NCBI GenBank assembly: GCA_039969155.1
Contig: JBDVOJ010000015.1
Span: 35,381-99,380 of the forward strand
DNA: 64,000 bases
From: GCA-002733465 sp039969155
Lineage (GTDB): Bacteria; Pseudomonadota; Gammaproteobacteria; Enterobacterales; Kangiellaceae
Direction of reading: 5' to 3'
How positions within the stretch are numbered: the stretch's first letter is position 1; every line of letters begins with the position of its first letter. The notes under the pieces are model-generated. The model saw only the letters and a list, made by a program, of their open reading frames with translations, did not search any database and had not been told where the DNA came from. This document shows, piece by piece, positions 27,151-35,749 of the stretch. Made by a program: the position numbers and the translations under genes.

Positions 27151-27183
27151 AGGCTCTAACGGTAAACACCCCCATTAGAGCCT
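27151..27183. terminator. Stem-loop between guaB and guaA
   Basis: A perfect 9-bp inverted repeat, AGGCTCTAA (27151-27159) with TTAGAGCCT (27175-27183), separated by 15 bases. On the minus strand it lies just after the guaB stop and is followed by a broken T-rich tail, so it could be a partial terminator or an mRNA-stabilising hairpin in the guaBA transcript. Confidence 0.5.
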
Positions 27184-27213
27184 CTTGAATTTTCAGAATT
27201 TTAGCTCAACCTG

Positions 27214-28680
27214 TTATTTGGTTGATTGGTAATTTGGTGCTTCTTTAGTGATCTGAACGTCATGCACATGACTTTCTCGCATTCCTGCGGCGGTCACTTT
27301 GACAAATTCGGTTTCATTTCGATAAGTCTCAATGTCTTTACAACCGGTCAGTCCCATCGAAGAACGTAACCCGCCTAACATTTGGTGAATGATAGCGCTC
27401 AACGCACCTTTATAAGCCACTCGACCTTCAATACCTTCAGGTACAAATTTATCCGCCGCATTATTAGATTGGAAATAGCGATCACCCGAACCATGTTTTT
27501 GAGCCATAGCACCAAGTGACCCCATGCCGCGATAAGACTTATAAGAACGTCCCTGATAAAGCTCTACCTCGCCTGGCGCTTCCTCTGTACCAGCAAACAT
27601 AGAACCGACCATCACCGAAAAAGCTCCGGTTGCTAGTGCTTTACACATATCACCAGAATATCTCACACCACCATCAGCTATCAATGGAACACCGGTTCCT
27701 TCTAACGCGGCTGCAACGTTATCAATCGCCGAAATTTGTGGCACTCCAACACCAGTAACAATTCGTGTTGTACAAATCGATCCTGGTCCAATACCGACCT
27801 TTACACCGTCAGCACCGGCAGCCACTAAGTCCTTAGCGCCTTGACCGGTAGCAATATTTCCGCCAATTACCTGAATTTCTGGATAATGAGTTTTTACCCA
27901 CTTGACTTTGTCGAGGACTCCTTGCGAATGCCCATGTGAAGTGTCAACTAAGATAATATCAACTCCTGCTTTTACCAGAGCTGCTACTCGGTCTTCAGTA
28001 TCAGGACCTGTTCCTACAGCGGCACCGACTCTTAAGTGACCTAAACTATCTTTACAGGCATTCGGTTTTTCTTCGGCTTTCTGAATATCTTTAACCGTAT
28101 ACATACCAGTCAAATGGAATTCATCATCAACCATTAGTACTTTTTCGATTCGGTGTTGATGCATTAAAAACAAGACATCTTCCGGTGTCGCCGCTTCTGT
28201 GACAGTGACTAAGTTCTCTTTGGTCGTCATCACTTCAGTGATCGGTTGGTCTAGCTGGGTTTCGAAACGAATATCACGGCTAGTCACGATGCCAAGCAGC
28301 TCACCATCCTTAACAACCGGCAATCCTGAGATGCCATGTGTCGAAGTAATTTCTTTCAATTGGCCAATGGTCGTTTCAGGCGAGACTGTGATCGGATCCG
28401 TTACCACACCACTTTCAAATTTTTTGACCTTGAGGACTTCAGCGGCCTGAGTAGCAATATCCATATTCTTATGGATAAAGCCGATACCTCCTTCTTGAGC
28501 AATTGCTATTGCTAAGCGAGACTCAGTGACAGTATCCATTGCAGCCGATACTAAAGGTATATTGAGACTAATATCTCGTGTAATTTTTGTCTTAAGATCC
28601 ACCATATTTGGCAGTACTTGAGAATGAGCAGGAAGAAGTAAAACATCATCAAATGTGAGGGCTTCTTGAGTGATTCGCAT
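27214..28680 (-). CDS. guaB: Inosine-5'-monophosphate dehydrogenase
   Basis: Oxidises IMP to XMP with NAD+, the rate-limiting step to guanine nucleotides. I start it at ATG 28680 (488 residues, as in E. coli), because GGTG lies about nine bases upstream; GTG 28692 adds four residues only. The (beta/alpha)8 barrel starts with EALTFDDVLL and is interrupted by two CBS domains (about 95-210). The catalytic Cys lies in GPGSICTTR near residue 305, followed by the flap motif. It is divergent from xseA. Confidence 0.96.
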   Translation of the reverse strand: MRITQEALTFDDVLLLPAHSQVLPNMVDLKTKITRDISLNIPLVSAAMDTVTESRLAIAIAQEGGIGFIHKNMDIATQAAEVLKVKKFESGVVTDPITVSPETTIGQLKEITSTHGISGLPVVKDGELLGIVTSRDIRFETQLDQPITEVMTTKENLVTVTEAATPEDVLFLMHQHRIEKVLMVDDEFHLTGMYTVKDIQKAEEKPNACKDSLGHLRVGAAVGTGPDTEDRVAALVKAGVDIILVDTSHGHSQGVLDKVKWVKTHYPEIQVIGGNIATGQGAKDLVAAGADGVKVGIGPGSICTTRIVTGVGVPQISAIDNVAAALEGTGVPLIADGGVRYSGDMCKALATGAFSVMVGSMFAGTEEAPGEVELYQGRSYKSYRGMGSLGAMAQKHGSGDRYFQSNNAADKFVPEGIEGRVAYKGALSAIIHQMLGGLRSSMGLTGCKDIETYRNETEFVKVTAAGMRESHVHDVQITKEAPNYQSTK

Positions 28681-28943
28681 TGTAAATTTCACCGTTTATA
28701 GAAGGGCTGATACAGCCAAATCGGGATTATACAGACATTTTTGCTGGAGTAACAATTATTTTTTTCGCTATTTTTCAATTGCTATTTATGTCGGTAATTG
28801 TTCAAATAACGAAATTGCAATACTTTATGGTATCTAGGCTTGCTTTAGTTATGAGCTAGCTTTTATACAACAAAGGATTAATAAATACTAATATCTCTAG
28901 CCAACGCTTTCAGTCATCTAACCACCAATAAGGCACAGTTTAA

Positions 28944-30320
28944 ATGCGTCAACCTTTCCTAAAACCTCAAACGCCTTCAGGAACTGTTAATCGTGAAATT
29001 TTATCCGTTAGCCAGCTTAATCGCTTGGCCAAACGAGTATTGGAGTCAGAAGTTGGGGCCGTTTGGCTAGAAGGTGAAATTTCAAACTATATTCGCGCAG
29101 CTTCCGGTCATTGGTATTTCTCTCTTAAAGATACTAAAGCACAAATAAAATGTGCGATGTTTAAATTCAAGAACCGTAGTACTAACTTTAATCCGAACGA
29201 AGGTGACAAAGTGGTGGTTAAGGGTAACATTAGTTTATATGAAGCTCGAGGCGATTATCAGTTAATTGTGGATTACATGGAGCCGTCAGGGCTTGGTAAG
29301 TTACAACAACAGCTTAATGCACTAATTGAAAAACTTGCTGCCGAAGGTTTATTTGCGCTTGAAAAAAAGCGCGTATTACCGGTAATGCCTAAAGCTATCG
29401 GAGTCATCACTTCACCAACAGGTGCAGCTATTCATGATGTGCTCAACGTGTTAAAAGGACGCTGCCCCTTAGTACCCGGAATTATTTACCCCAGCCAGGT
29501 TCAGGGGAAAGAAGCAACTCAACAAATTATTGCAGCACTTCACAAAGCGCAAAAGCTAAATCAATGTGATGTCATTCTGATGACCCGTGGCGGTGGTTCT
29601 TTGGAAGATTTATGGTGCTTTAATGATGAGCTATTAGCGCGAGAAATCGTTAGCTCGAAAATTCCTGTTGTGGCCGCGATTGGCCACGAAATAGATAACA
29701 GCATTACCGAACTTGTCGCTGATTTGCGAGCCCCTACTCCATCCGCAGCTGCTGAACTTTTGGTACCTGAGCAGCAAACACTATGGCAAAAAATTGATTT
29801 ACTCAGTCAATCTCTAAGTGGCAGCCTTCTTTATAAATTGGAGCAACTACAAAGCCAGTTAAATATTGCAAAGTTAAAACTAAGGGACCCTGAATTTCAG
29901 TTATTAAAAGCAAACAACCAATTAGAGTCACTCAAACTTAAATTACAAAATCTAATTATTGAATTACTCTCAAGCAACAAAAACCGACTTCAAAATATAG
30001 AGAAAAAACTTAACAGTGTTAACCCGAAACAACAACTACTTAACCAGCACCACCATTTATCGATACTGAAGTCACGTCTAACGGTTTCGATTAACTCGAA
30101 TGTGACTAACTCCCAAAACCAGCTCAAAACTTTAGCAAGAGAGCTAAATGCACTTAGCCCTCTTGCCACATTAGAGCGCGGCTATAGTGTCACTCGAGAC
30201 AATCAAACACAAAAAGTGATAACAAAAGTTTCGCAGGTGAAAAAAGGACAGGAATTAACAATTCTTGTATCGGATGGCGAAGTGAATTGTAGTGCTACTC
30301 AGGTTCGGCCATACAAATAG
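28944..30320 (+). CDS. xseA: Exodeoxyribonuclease VII large subunit
   Basis: The large subunit of the ssDNA-specific exonuclease VII. The N-terminal OB fold (about 20-115) includes VWLEGEISN and SGHWYFSLKD. The catalytic region has the signature GVITSPTGAAI, LMTRGGGSLEDLW, and GHEIDNSITE with DLRAPTPSAAAE. The last third is a long coiled-coil helix region rich in Leu/Asn/Gln. The length of 458 matches. The small subunit xseB is not adjacent, as is usual. The 3' end overlaps the convergent GGDEF-EAL gene by 26 bases. Confidence 0.95.
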   Translation: MRQPFLKPQTPSGTVNREILSVSQLNRLAKRVLESEVGAVWLEGEISNYIRAASGHWYFSLKDTKAQIKCAMFKFKNRSTNFNPNEGDKVVVKGNISLYEARGDYQLIVDYMEPSGLGKLQQQLNALIEKLAAEGLFALEKKRVLPVMPKAIGVITSPTGAAIHDVLNVLKGRCPLVPGIIYPSQVQGKEATQQIIAALHKAQKLNQCDVILMTRGGGSLEDLWCFNDELLAREIVSSKIPVVAAIGHEIDNSITELVADLRAPTPSAAAELLVPEQQTLWQKIDLLSQSLSGSLLYKLEQLQSQLNIAKLKLRDPEFQLLKANNQLESLKLKLQNLIIELLSSNKNRLQNIEKKLNSVNPKQQLLNQHHHLSILKSRLTVSINSNVTNSQNQLKTLARELNALSPLATLERGYSVTRDNQTQKVITKVSQVKKGQELTILVSDGEVNCSATQVRPYK

Positions 30321-32352
30321 CAGGTATTTCGTCTGGCTTTAACGGTTTAGAAAAGATATAACCTTGAATCAAATCACATTTGTTCTCTTTAAGAAATTCC
30401 AATTGCCACGTTTCTTCAACACATTCTGCAACCAATTCCAAGCCTAAACTATGTGCCAACATAATAGTTGATTTAACGATACCTTGACTGGTCTTATCGG
30501 ATTCTAAATCAGAAATAAACATGCCATCGAGCTTCAAGGTATCGGCCGGAAAGTCTCTAATATATTGTAAAGAAGAATAGCCTGTTCCAAAGTCGTCAAT
30601 TGCAATTTTTGCACCAAGCTCTTTGATGGCTTTCAGGTTTTCCACCGTTTTTTCTGTTTGTTCAATAAAAACCTGCTCAGTAATCTCAATTTCCAATTGC
30701 TCGGCTTTTAACTGGTTGACAATTATTTCTGTTTTAATATGTTCAAGAAGGGAGTTACTAATCAGGTGTCCTGCTGAAACATTAATTGCCACAGTTAAAT
30801 TCACTAAACCTTGATCTTTCCATTTCTTAAGTTGCTTACAAACTTCCGAAATGACCCAAAGGTCAAGTTGATTAATTAACCCTGTTTCCTCGGCAATTGG
30901 TATAAATACACCCGGTGATACAAAGCCTAATTCTGGATTATTCCAACGAATTAAAGCCTCCGCATTCCTAAAGTCTCCTTTATGCATATTCTTTTGCGGT
31001 TGGTAAACCAATGACAATTCGTTATTTTGAATGGCCTTTCGTAAGTTAGCCTCTATAGCCAACCGCTCCAATGACGCATTGTTCATTTCTTCGGAAAAGA
31101 AACTAAAATTACCAGGCCCCTTCTTTTTAGCATCGTACATACTGATATCAGCATTCTTAAGAAGAATTTCATGTCCCATTCCATCGTCTGGATAAATACT
31201 GATACCGATGCTAGTCGATACGTGAAGATTATGCTCCTGCAATTGAAATGGTTGACTAAAACAATCGATTATTCTTAACGCTGTGCGCGCCGCATCTTTG
31301 GGTTGAGAGATGTTTTCCAATAAAAATACAAACTCATCTCCCCCCAATCTTGCAACGGTATCGCCATCTCGTTGAGTAGCTTTTAAACGCTTGGCAACTT
31401 CTTTAAGTAATAAGTCGCCATTTTGATGGCCAAATGTATCATTAACTATTTTGAATCGATCGAGATCCAAATAAATTACTGCTATATTAGATTTAGTTCG
31501 GGCTGACTTTGATATAGCTTGATGTAGTCGGTCAACCAGCAAATAGCGGTTTGGCAACCCTGTTAGCGAATCATAGTGGGCCTTTTGGAAAAGCTGCTTT
31601 GTGCGCACTTCAACCAGCTTTTGCAACTGCTTTCCTCTCGCCTCAAGATTGCTTTCTCTTTCTTGAGCCGCGTCTAACATTCTATTGAACCCTTTTACCA
31701 AGCGCCCTATTTCTCCATCCTCACTCGGCACCAAACGATTATCATATTCTTTCGATTGATGAATATGATTGATGTGCTCTACCATTTTGGTAATAGGGGC
31801 GGTCAAAAATCGTTGGAATAATCCGGCCATGAAATAAGTCACCAACAGCATGCCCAAACCGACAATTATAAGCATCTCTGCAAACGAATTTTGAGAGTCA
31901 AAGAGTAAACTAGCATCATGTTCAACATAGACATAGCCGACAAGAGCACCTTCGGCCCTCACCGGTTCAGCAATGATAAAATAACCTTCGTTTCTGATTT
32001 TAGGGGTAGCTAAATCCAGATTGGGTAACGGAAGGCCTTGGAGTTTAGAATAACTGCCTAAGATAGCTTTGTTGGGCAAGATAATCGCGGCATATTCCAC
32101 TGACTCGATGACCGCAAAAAGCTCTGCAACGCTACTAGCGCCTCGGCCGTTGGTTGTTCTGAGTGATGGAATCGCTTCATTCCCGACAAGTTTTGCCTGC
32201 TGAATGGCTGTTTCTTCAATATTTGCTTCAAGCGCGGGCTTGGCAACAAAAAATAAATAAGCGCCCACGAGCAACATGCTGAAAGCCACAGCAGCAACCA
32301 GCATAAGCATTAATTGAACTTTGAAAGTAGTTGGTAACCTTCTTCTCTTCAC
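30295..32352 (-). CDS. Membrane GGDEF-EAL protein with HAMP linker
   Basis: A 685-residue c-di-GMP turnover protein starting at GTG. Transmembrane helix 1 (about 13-36) and helix 2 (about 159-178) flank a periplasmic sensing domain of ~120 residues; a HAMP domain (~180-235) and short coiled coil follow. The GGDEF domain keeps G337-G-D-E-F341 and an upstream I-site R328-x-x-D331. The EAL domain keeps E465-A-L467, DDFGTGYSS, an E-C-V-E segment and QGYIFSKPL. Both domains look catalytically intact, so it may be bifunctional or have one domain regulating the other. It is monocistronic and convergent with xseA. Confidence 0.9.
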   Translation of the reverse strand: MKRRRLPTTFKVQLMLMLVAAVAFSMLLVGAYLFFVAKPALEANIEETAIQQAKLVGNEAIPSLRTTNGRGASSVAELFAVIESVEYAAIILPNKAILGSYSKLQGLPLPNLDLATPKIRNEGYFIIAEPVRAEGALVGYVYVEHDASLLFDSQNSFAEMLIIVGLGMLLVTYFMAGLFQRFLTAPITKMVEHINHIHQSKEYDNRLVPSEDGEIGRLVKGFNRMLDAAQERESNLEARGKQLQKLVEVRTKQLFQKAHYDSLTGLPNRYLLVDRLHQAISKSARTKSNIAVIYLDLDRFKIVNDTFGHQNGDLLLKEVAKRLKATQRDGDTVARLGGDEFVFLLENISQPKDAARTALRIIDCFSQPFQLQEHNLHVSTSIGISIYPDDGMGHEILLKNADISMYDAKKKGPGNFSFFSEEMNNASLERLAIEANLRKAIQNNELSLVYQPQKNMHKGDFRNAEALIRWNNPELGFVSPGVFIPIAEETGLINQLDLWVISEVCKQLKKWKDQGLVNLTVAINVSAGHLISNSLLEHIKTEIIVNQLKAEQLEIEITEQVFIEQTEKTVENLKAIKELGAKIAIDDFGTGYSSLQYIRDFPADTLKLDGMFISDLESDKTSQGIVKSTIMLAHSLGLELVAECVEETWQLEFLKENKCDLIQGYIFSKPLKPDEIPAICMAEPE

Positions 32353-32546
32353 TAGGTATTCACATATTCGCTTTGTCTACAAGCCAACTAATTAGCTCTG
32401 ATAAGTCTTTTTCTTTACTCTCTTAAGCATAGCCAACAAATGACCGAAATAACCAACAATTTGAACGAAAATAGGTTTTTATGTGAAATAGTTTTAAACA
32501 AGCCTCCAAGATAGTGAATTTTTTGAGGTTAACTAAATGCTACTGC

Positions 32547-33989
32547 TCAAAAATCATCCAAACTAACAGTTGGAGCAACAGTTTTGATAGGTAAGTAATC
32601 GCCCATCGATGGATCGAACTGATAGTCTTTTTCCCACAGTCGGATATTGCCGACAATTTGACTAATACAATCAGCTATGAATTTGGCCTCGCTGTCGGTC
32701 GTAGTTGGATGGAGCGACACTCTAACCCAACCGGGTTTTCTGGAAAGATCACCTTGATCAATTTGACAGGTGATCTCTTCAGATGTTTGTTCATCGACAC
32801 CGAGTAATATATGCCCGTAGGTCCCCGCGCAAGAGCAACCACCTCGGGTTTGAATTCCAAATCGGTCACTCAACAGTCTAACGATCAAATTGTAGTGAAT
32901 GTTAGGCACGTAGAACGAAATAACACAAAGCCTTTCTTTGTGTTGTTTATGTAGAATCTCTAAGTTTGGTATCTTGCTTAACTCGCTATACATCAACGAC
33001 ACTAGTTCAGCTTCTCGCTGTTTTATCTCTTGGCACCCCATTTTTTCTTTTAGCCTAATCGACAGAGCCGTTCGGATGGTCTGTAAAAAACCCGGGGTAC
33101 CACCGTCTTCTCTAGTTTCAATATCATCAAAAAACTGATGCTTACCCCAAGGGTTTGTCCAAGTTACTGTCCCTCCGCCCGGATGATCTGGCACTTTATT
33201 ACGGTATAAAGCTTTGTTAAATATCAGCACACCAGCGCTGCCCGGTCCCCCAAGGAATTTGTGCGGTGAGAACATTACCGCATCCAGTCGCGCCAACTCA
33301 TCGACTGGATGCATATCAATTTCTACATACGGTGCGGAAGCGGCAAAGTCGACAAAGCAATAGCCGTTATGCTTATGCATTATTTTGGCAAGTTCGCTAT
33401 AGTTCGTTTTAATCCCTGTCACATTGCTGCAGGCAGTAAAACTGCCTAGCTTTAGAGGTCTCGATTGATACCGCGCGATAATGCTTTCGAACGCTTTAGT
33501 GTCCGGTAACCCTTGGTCGTCTTCCGGTATTCTAACAACCGTCACAGCACATTCTTCCCAGGTGGTTTGATTGGAGTGATGCTCCATATGTGTGATGAAA
33601 ACCACGGGCTTGTCTTGCTCATTTAATACGACCTGATCTGACCATTTTTCAGGCAGCTTCAAGCCTAAGATGCGCTGAAACTTATTGACCGCCGATGTCA
33701 TACCTGCACCGGAACATATAAGTGCATCAGATTCATCGGCATTAACATGCTTTTTAATTATTTGTTGTGCTTCATGGTAGAGATTAGTCATCGCGCAGCC
33801 GGTAAAACTTGCTTCGGTGTGAGTGTTTGCGACTAATGGCCCTATTTTTTCAGTCATGAAGGATTCGATTGGTCTATACAAACGACCACTTGCAGTCCAG
33901 TCAGCATAGATTATATCTTTATTATCATGCATCAAATCGATGCCAACAATTTGCTGCCTAAACTGACTAAAATATGTTTCCAGACTCAT
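32547..33989 (-). CDS. Class V aminotransferase-fold PLP enzyme (SufS/CsdA-like)
   Basis: A PLP-dependent enzyme of 480 residues, begun at ATG 33989 (a TTG directly before it is not needed) with AAAGG upstream. It has class V features: a THMEHHSN segment, FVDFAASAPY with the cofactor Asp, and the Schiff-base Lys in SPHKFLGGPG. A Cys-containing loop (RGGCSCAG) lies where cysteine desulfurases keep their persulfide Cys, which makes sulfur chemistry possible. Long insertions and 480 residues distinguish it from SufS and IscS (~400). The substrate is unknown. It is divergent from the Lrp/AsnC regulator, a pairing that suggests an amino-acid-responsive role. Confidence 0.85.
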   Translation of the reverse strand: MSLETYFSQFRQQIVGIDLMHDNKDIIYADWTASGRLYRPIESFMTEKIGPLVANTHTEASFTGCAMTNLYHEAQQIIKKHVNADESDALICSGAGMTSAVNKFQRILGLKLPEKWSDQVVLNEQDKPVVFITHMEHHSNQTTWEECAVTVVRIPEDDQGLPDTKAFESIIARYQSRPLKLGSFTACSNVTGIKTNYSELAKIMHKHNGYCFVDFAASAPYVEIDMHPVDELARLDAVMFSPHKFLGGPGSAGVLIFNKALYRNKVPDHPGGGTVTWTNPWGKHQFFDDIETREDGGTPGFLQTIRTALSIRLKEKMGCQEIKQREAELVSLMYSELSKIPNLEILHKQHKERLCVISFYVPNIHYNLIVRLLSDRFGIQTRGGCSCAGTYGHILLGVDEQTSEEITCQIDQGDLSRKPGWVRVSLHPTTTDSEAKFIADCISQIVGNIRLWEKDYQFDPSMGDYLPIKTVAPTVSLDDF

Positions 33990-34026
33990 CAATAAACCTT
34001 TAATTTTGCTTTTTTACAGAGCTTTA

Positions 34027-34053
34027 AATGGCTCCTTCAATAGGTGAGCCATT
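34027..34053. promoter_or_regulatory. Inverted repeat in aminotransferase/Lrp divergent promoter
   Basis: AATGGCTC (34027-34034) and GAGCCATT (34046-34053) form a perfect 8-bp inverted repeat with an 11-base spacer, inside the 168-base divergent region. A second, AT-rich dyad of the form AGAAT-att-ATTCT lies further right. One or both may be operators for the adjacent Lrp/AsnC regulator. This is inferred from position only. Confidence 0.4.
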
Positions 34054-34157
34054 ATTTCACGACTCCGCTGGAATATTTTTACTATAATTACTGCTATTCC
34101 GGCCATAATTAGAATATTATTCTCATATATCGACCTTAATAGGAATTTTAGTTAGCT

Positions 34158-34616
34158 ATGGATGTTTTTGATAAAAAAATACTCGACATACTTCAGCGAG
34201 ATTGCACTCTACCGGTAAGCCAAGTCGCCGAACAAGTGGGCCTCTCTACAACTCCGTGCTGGAGGCGAATACAGGCCATGGAAAAAGCAGGTGTCATAAA
34301 ATCTAGAGTGGCAATCGTCGACCCCGAGAAAATAAACGTTGGACTTGCAGTTTTTGTCATGGTTAAAACAAACCAACATAACCCCGACTGGTTAGAAAAG
34401 TTTTCACGAAGTATTACTGAATTTCCTGAAATTATTGAGTTTTACCGACTGAGTGGAGATATCGACTATTTATTAAAAATCGTTGTTCCAGATATGAAAG
34501 CTTTTGACAAGTTTTATAAGCGTCTAATTACTCAAGCTGACTTTTCCGATATCAGTTCAAGTTTTGCAATGGAGGAGCTAAAAAATACAACTCGTTTGCC
34601 GGTTGAATACCTATAG
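34158..34616 (+). CDS. Lrp/AsnC-family transcriptional regulator
   Basis: A 152-residue leucine-responsive-type regulator. Residues 1-60 hold the winged HTH with the family-typical D-x-x-D-x-x-I-L-x-x-L-Q start and the recognition helix V-G-L-S-x-x-P-C-W-R-R-I. Residues 65-152 form the RAM ligand-binding domain, including a G-D-I/Y-D-Y-L-L-K segment. It faces away from the class V aminotransferase gene and probably regulates it and itself in response to an amino acid. The gene for an exported protein follows on the same strand. Confidence 0.92.
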   Translation: MDVFDKKILDILQRDCTLPVSQVAEQVGLSTTPCWRRIQAMEKAGVIKSRVAIVDPEKINVGLAVFVMVKTNQHNPDWLEKFSRSITEFPEIIEFYRLSGDIDYLLKIVVPDMKAFDKFYKRLITQADFSDISSSFAMEELKNTTRLPVEYL

Positions 34617-34653
34617 AATACAGACTATTCTTAGGCCTATAAGGAGTTTAGTT

Positions 34654-35730
34654 ATCGACACAGCAAAAATAGGAATTGTACTCTCTCTTTTCACACTGAT
34701 TTCAGTAGGATATCCTCTGTCGCTAGTTGCCGCCGATACAAATACTACACGCCCCGATCTTGCTCAAACAGAAACCACAGAACAAGCTAAAGCTGAGCCC
34801 GCTCAAGTCTCTCAGGAAAATAATGTTTTACGGATTGGCACTCAAGCAAATTCAAACACTAGCGATACGAAAACCACTAAACAACCTAACAACATGGTCT
34901 ATAAAAATGCCGTTGGTTTCGCTAATTGGGTCGATAAATTTTTTGGGGATAAACGCGGGTTGGAGTCTGCTAGTTACGACTACTTGAGGCTAATCAATCA
35001 ACTCGTCATTCGAGAAGGGGAGTCACCTGAATTTCGTCCGCGAGTTAAAGCAAAAGTCATACTTCCTCAAATGAAAAATACTACGAGCTTGCTTTTCTCT
35101 AATGACCGCTCTTCAGATAACAAAGATTTCGCATCTCAACAACTGGAACAAAATGACATCAATAGTGACGAAAATAATCAGCTTTCCGCAGCGATCAATT
35201 TTCAAACAAAAAGCTCACATAAGTCCAAAATAGACTATCGATTAGGCCTAGATTCATCACTCGATTTATTTGCTTTCGCTCGTCACTCCAAACCACTTGT
35301 CGATAAAAAAAACTTGGATATCGAAAATTCCAACTATTTATTTTGGGAAGAAGAAAATGGATTTGGTATCGCTACTGAGCTTGAACTAAACCAAGTATTA
35401 AGCGAGAAGAATTTATTCAGATGGAAGTACTCTATTCTCAGAGCAGAAAAGAGTCAGGGAAACGAATGGAGTAATCGGTTTACACTGGTTGACCATCCAA
35501 AAGATAACACGTGGATAACCTACGATTTATCATTCCGAGGTAAAACCGAATTAAACTATGATGTAGAGCAGTATCGCCTTGCAGTCAGATATCGAAACCG
35601 AACAGCAGTAAAATGGCTCTACTACGAAATAGAACCAGAAATTAGATTTATCAGAAACGAGCGGTACTTAGAACGGGAAATGGTGCCGGGTATTGCCTTA
35701 CGGTTAGAGATTCAGTTTGAAAACTTATAA
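34654..35730 (+). CDS. Unknown exported protein, outer-membrane barrel candidate, probable ATC start
   Basis: I do not recognise this family. From ATC 34654 it has 358 residues. A signal peptide with a Lys, a hydrophobic run and V-A-A cleavage spans about 1-26, then a Thr/Gln/Glu-rich spacer. The C-terminal half has alternating hydrophobic/charged strands with many aromatic and Arg residues (for example WKYSIL, YRLAVRYRN, LRLEIQFEN), which is outer-membrane-barrel-like. The end is Leu rather than the usual Phe. The longest frame begins at TTG 34603, inside the Lrp gene, with no ribosome-binding site, whereas AAGGAG lies 7 bases before ATC 34654. No ATG, GTG or TTG occurs between them in frame. 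It may share a transcript with the regulator. Confidence 0.6.
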   Translation: MDTAKIGIVLSLFTLISVGYPLSLVAADTNTTRPDLAQTETTEQAKAEPAQVSQENNVLRIGTQANSNTSDTKTTKQPNNMVYKNAVGFANWVDKFFGDKRGLESASYDYLRLINQLVIREGESPEFRPRVKAKVILPQMKNTTSLLFSNDRSSDNKDFASQQLEQNDINSDENNQLSAAINFQTKSSHKSKIDYRLGLDSSLDLFAFARHSKPLVDKKNLDIENSNYLFWEEENGFGIATELELNQVLSEKNLFRWKYSILRAEKSQGNEWSNRFTLVDHPKDNTWITYDLSFRGKTELNYDVEQYRLAVRYRNRTAVKWLYYEIEPEIRFIRNERYLEREMVPGIALRLEIQFENL

Positions 35731-35749
35731 CCTCCATTTGAACAAAATT

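Noticed and set aside
30295..30320. Overlap of xseA and the GGDEF-EAL gene as a fusion or misannotation
   Set aside because: Both reading frames end with family-appropriate C termini on opposite strands; it is a simple 26-base tail overlap.
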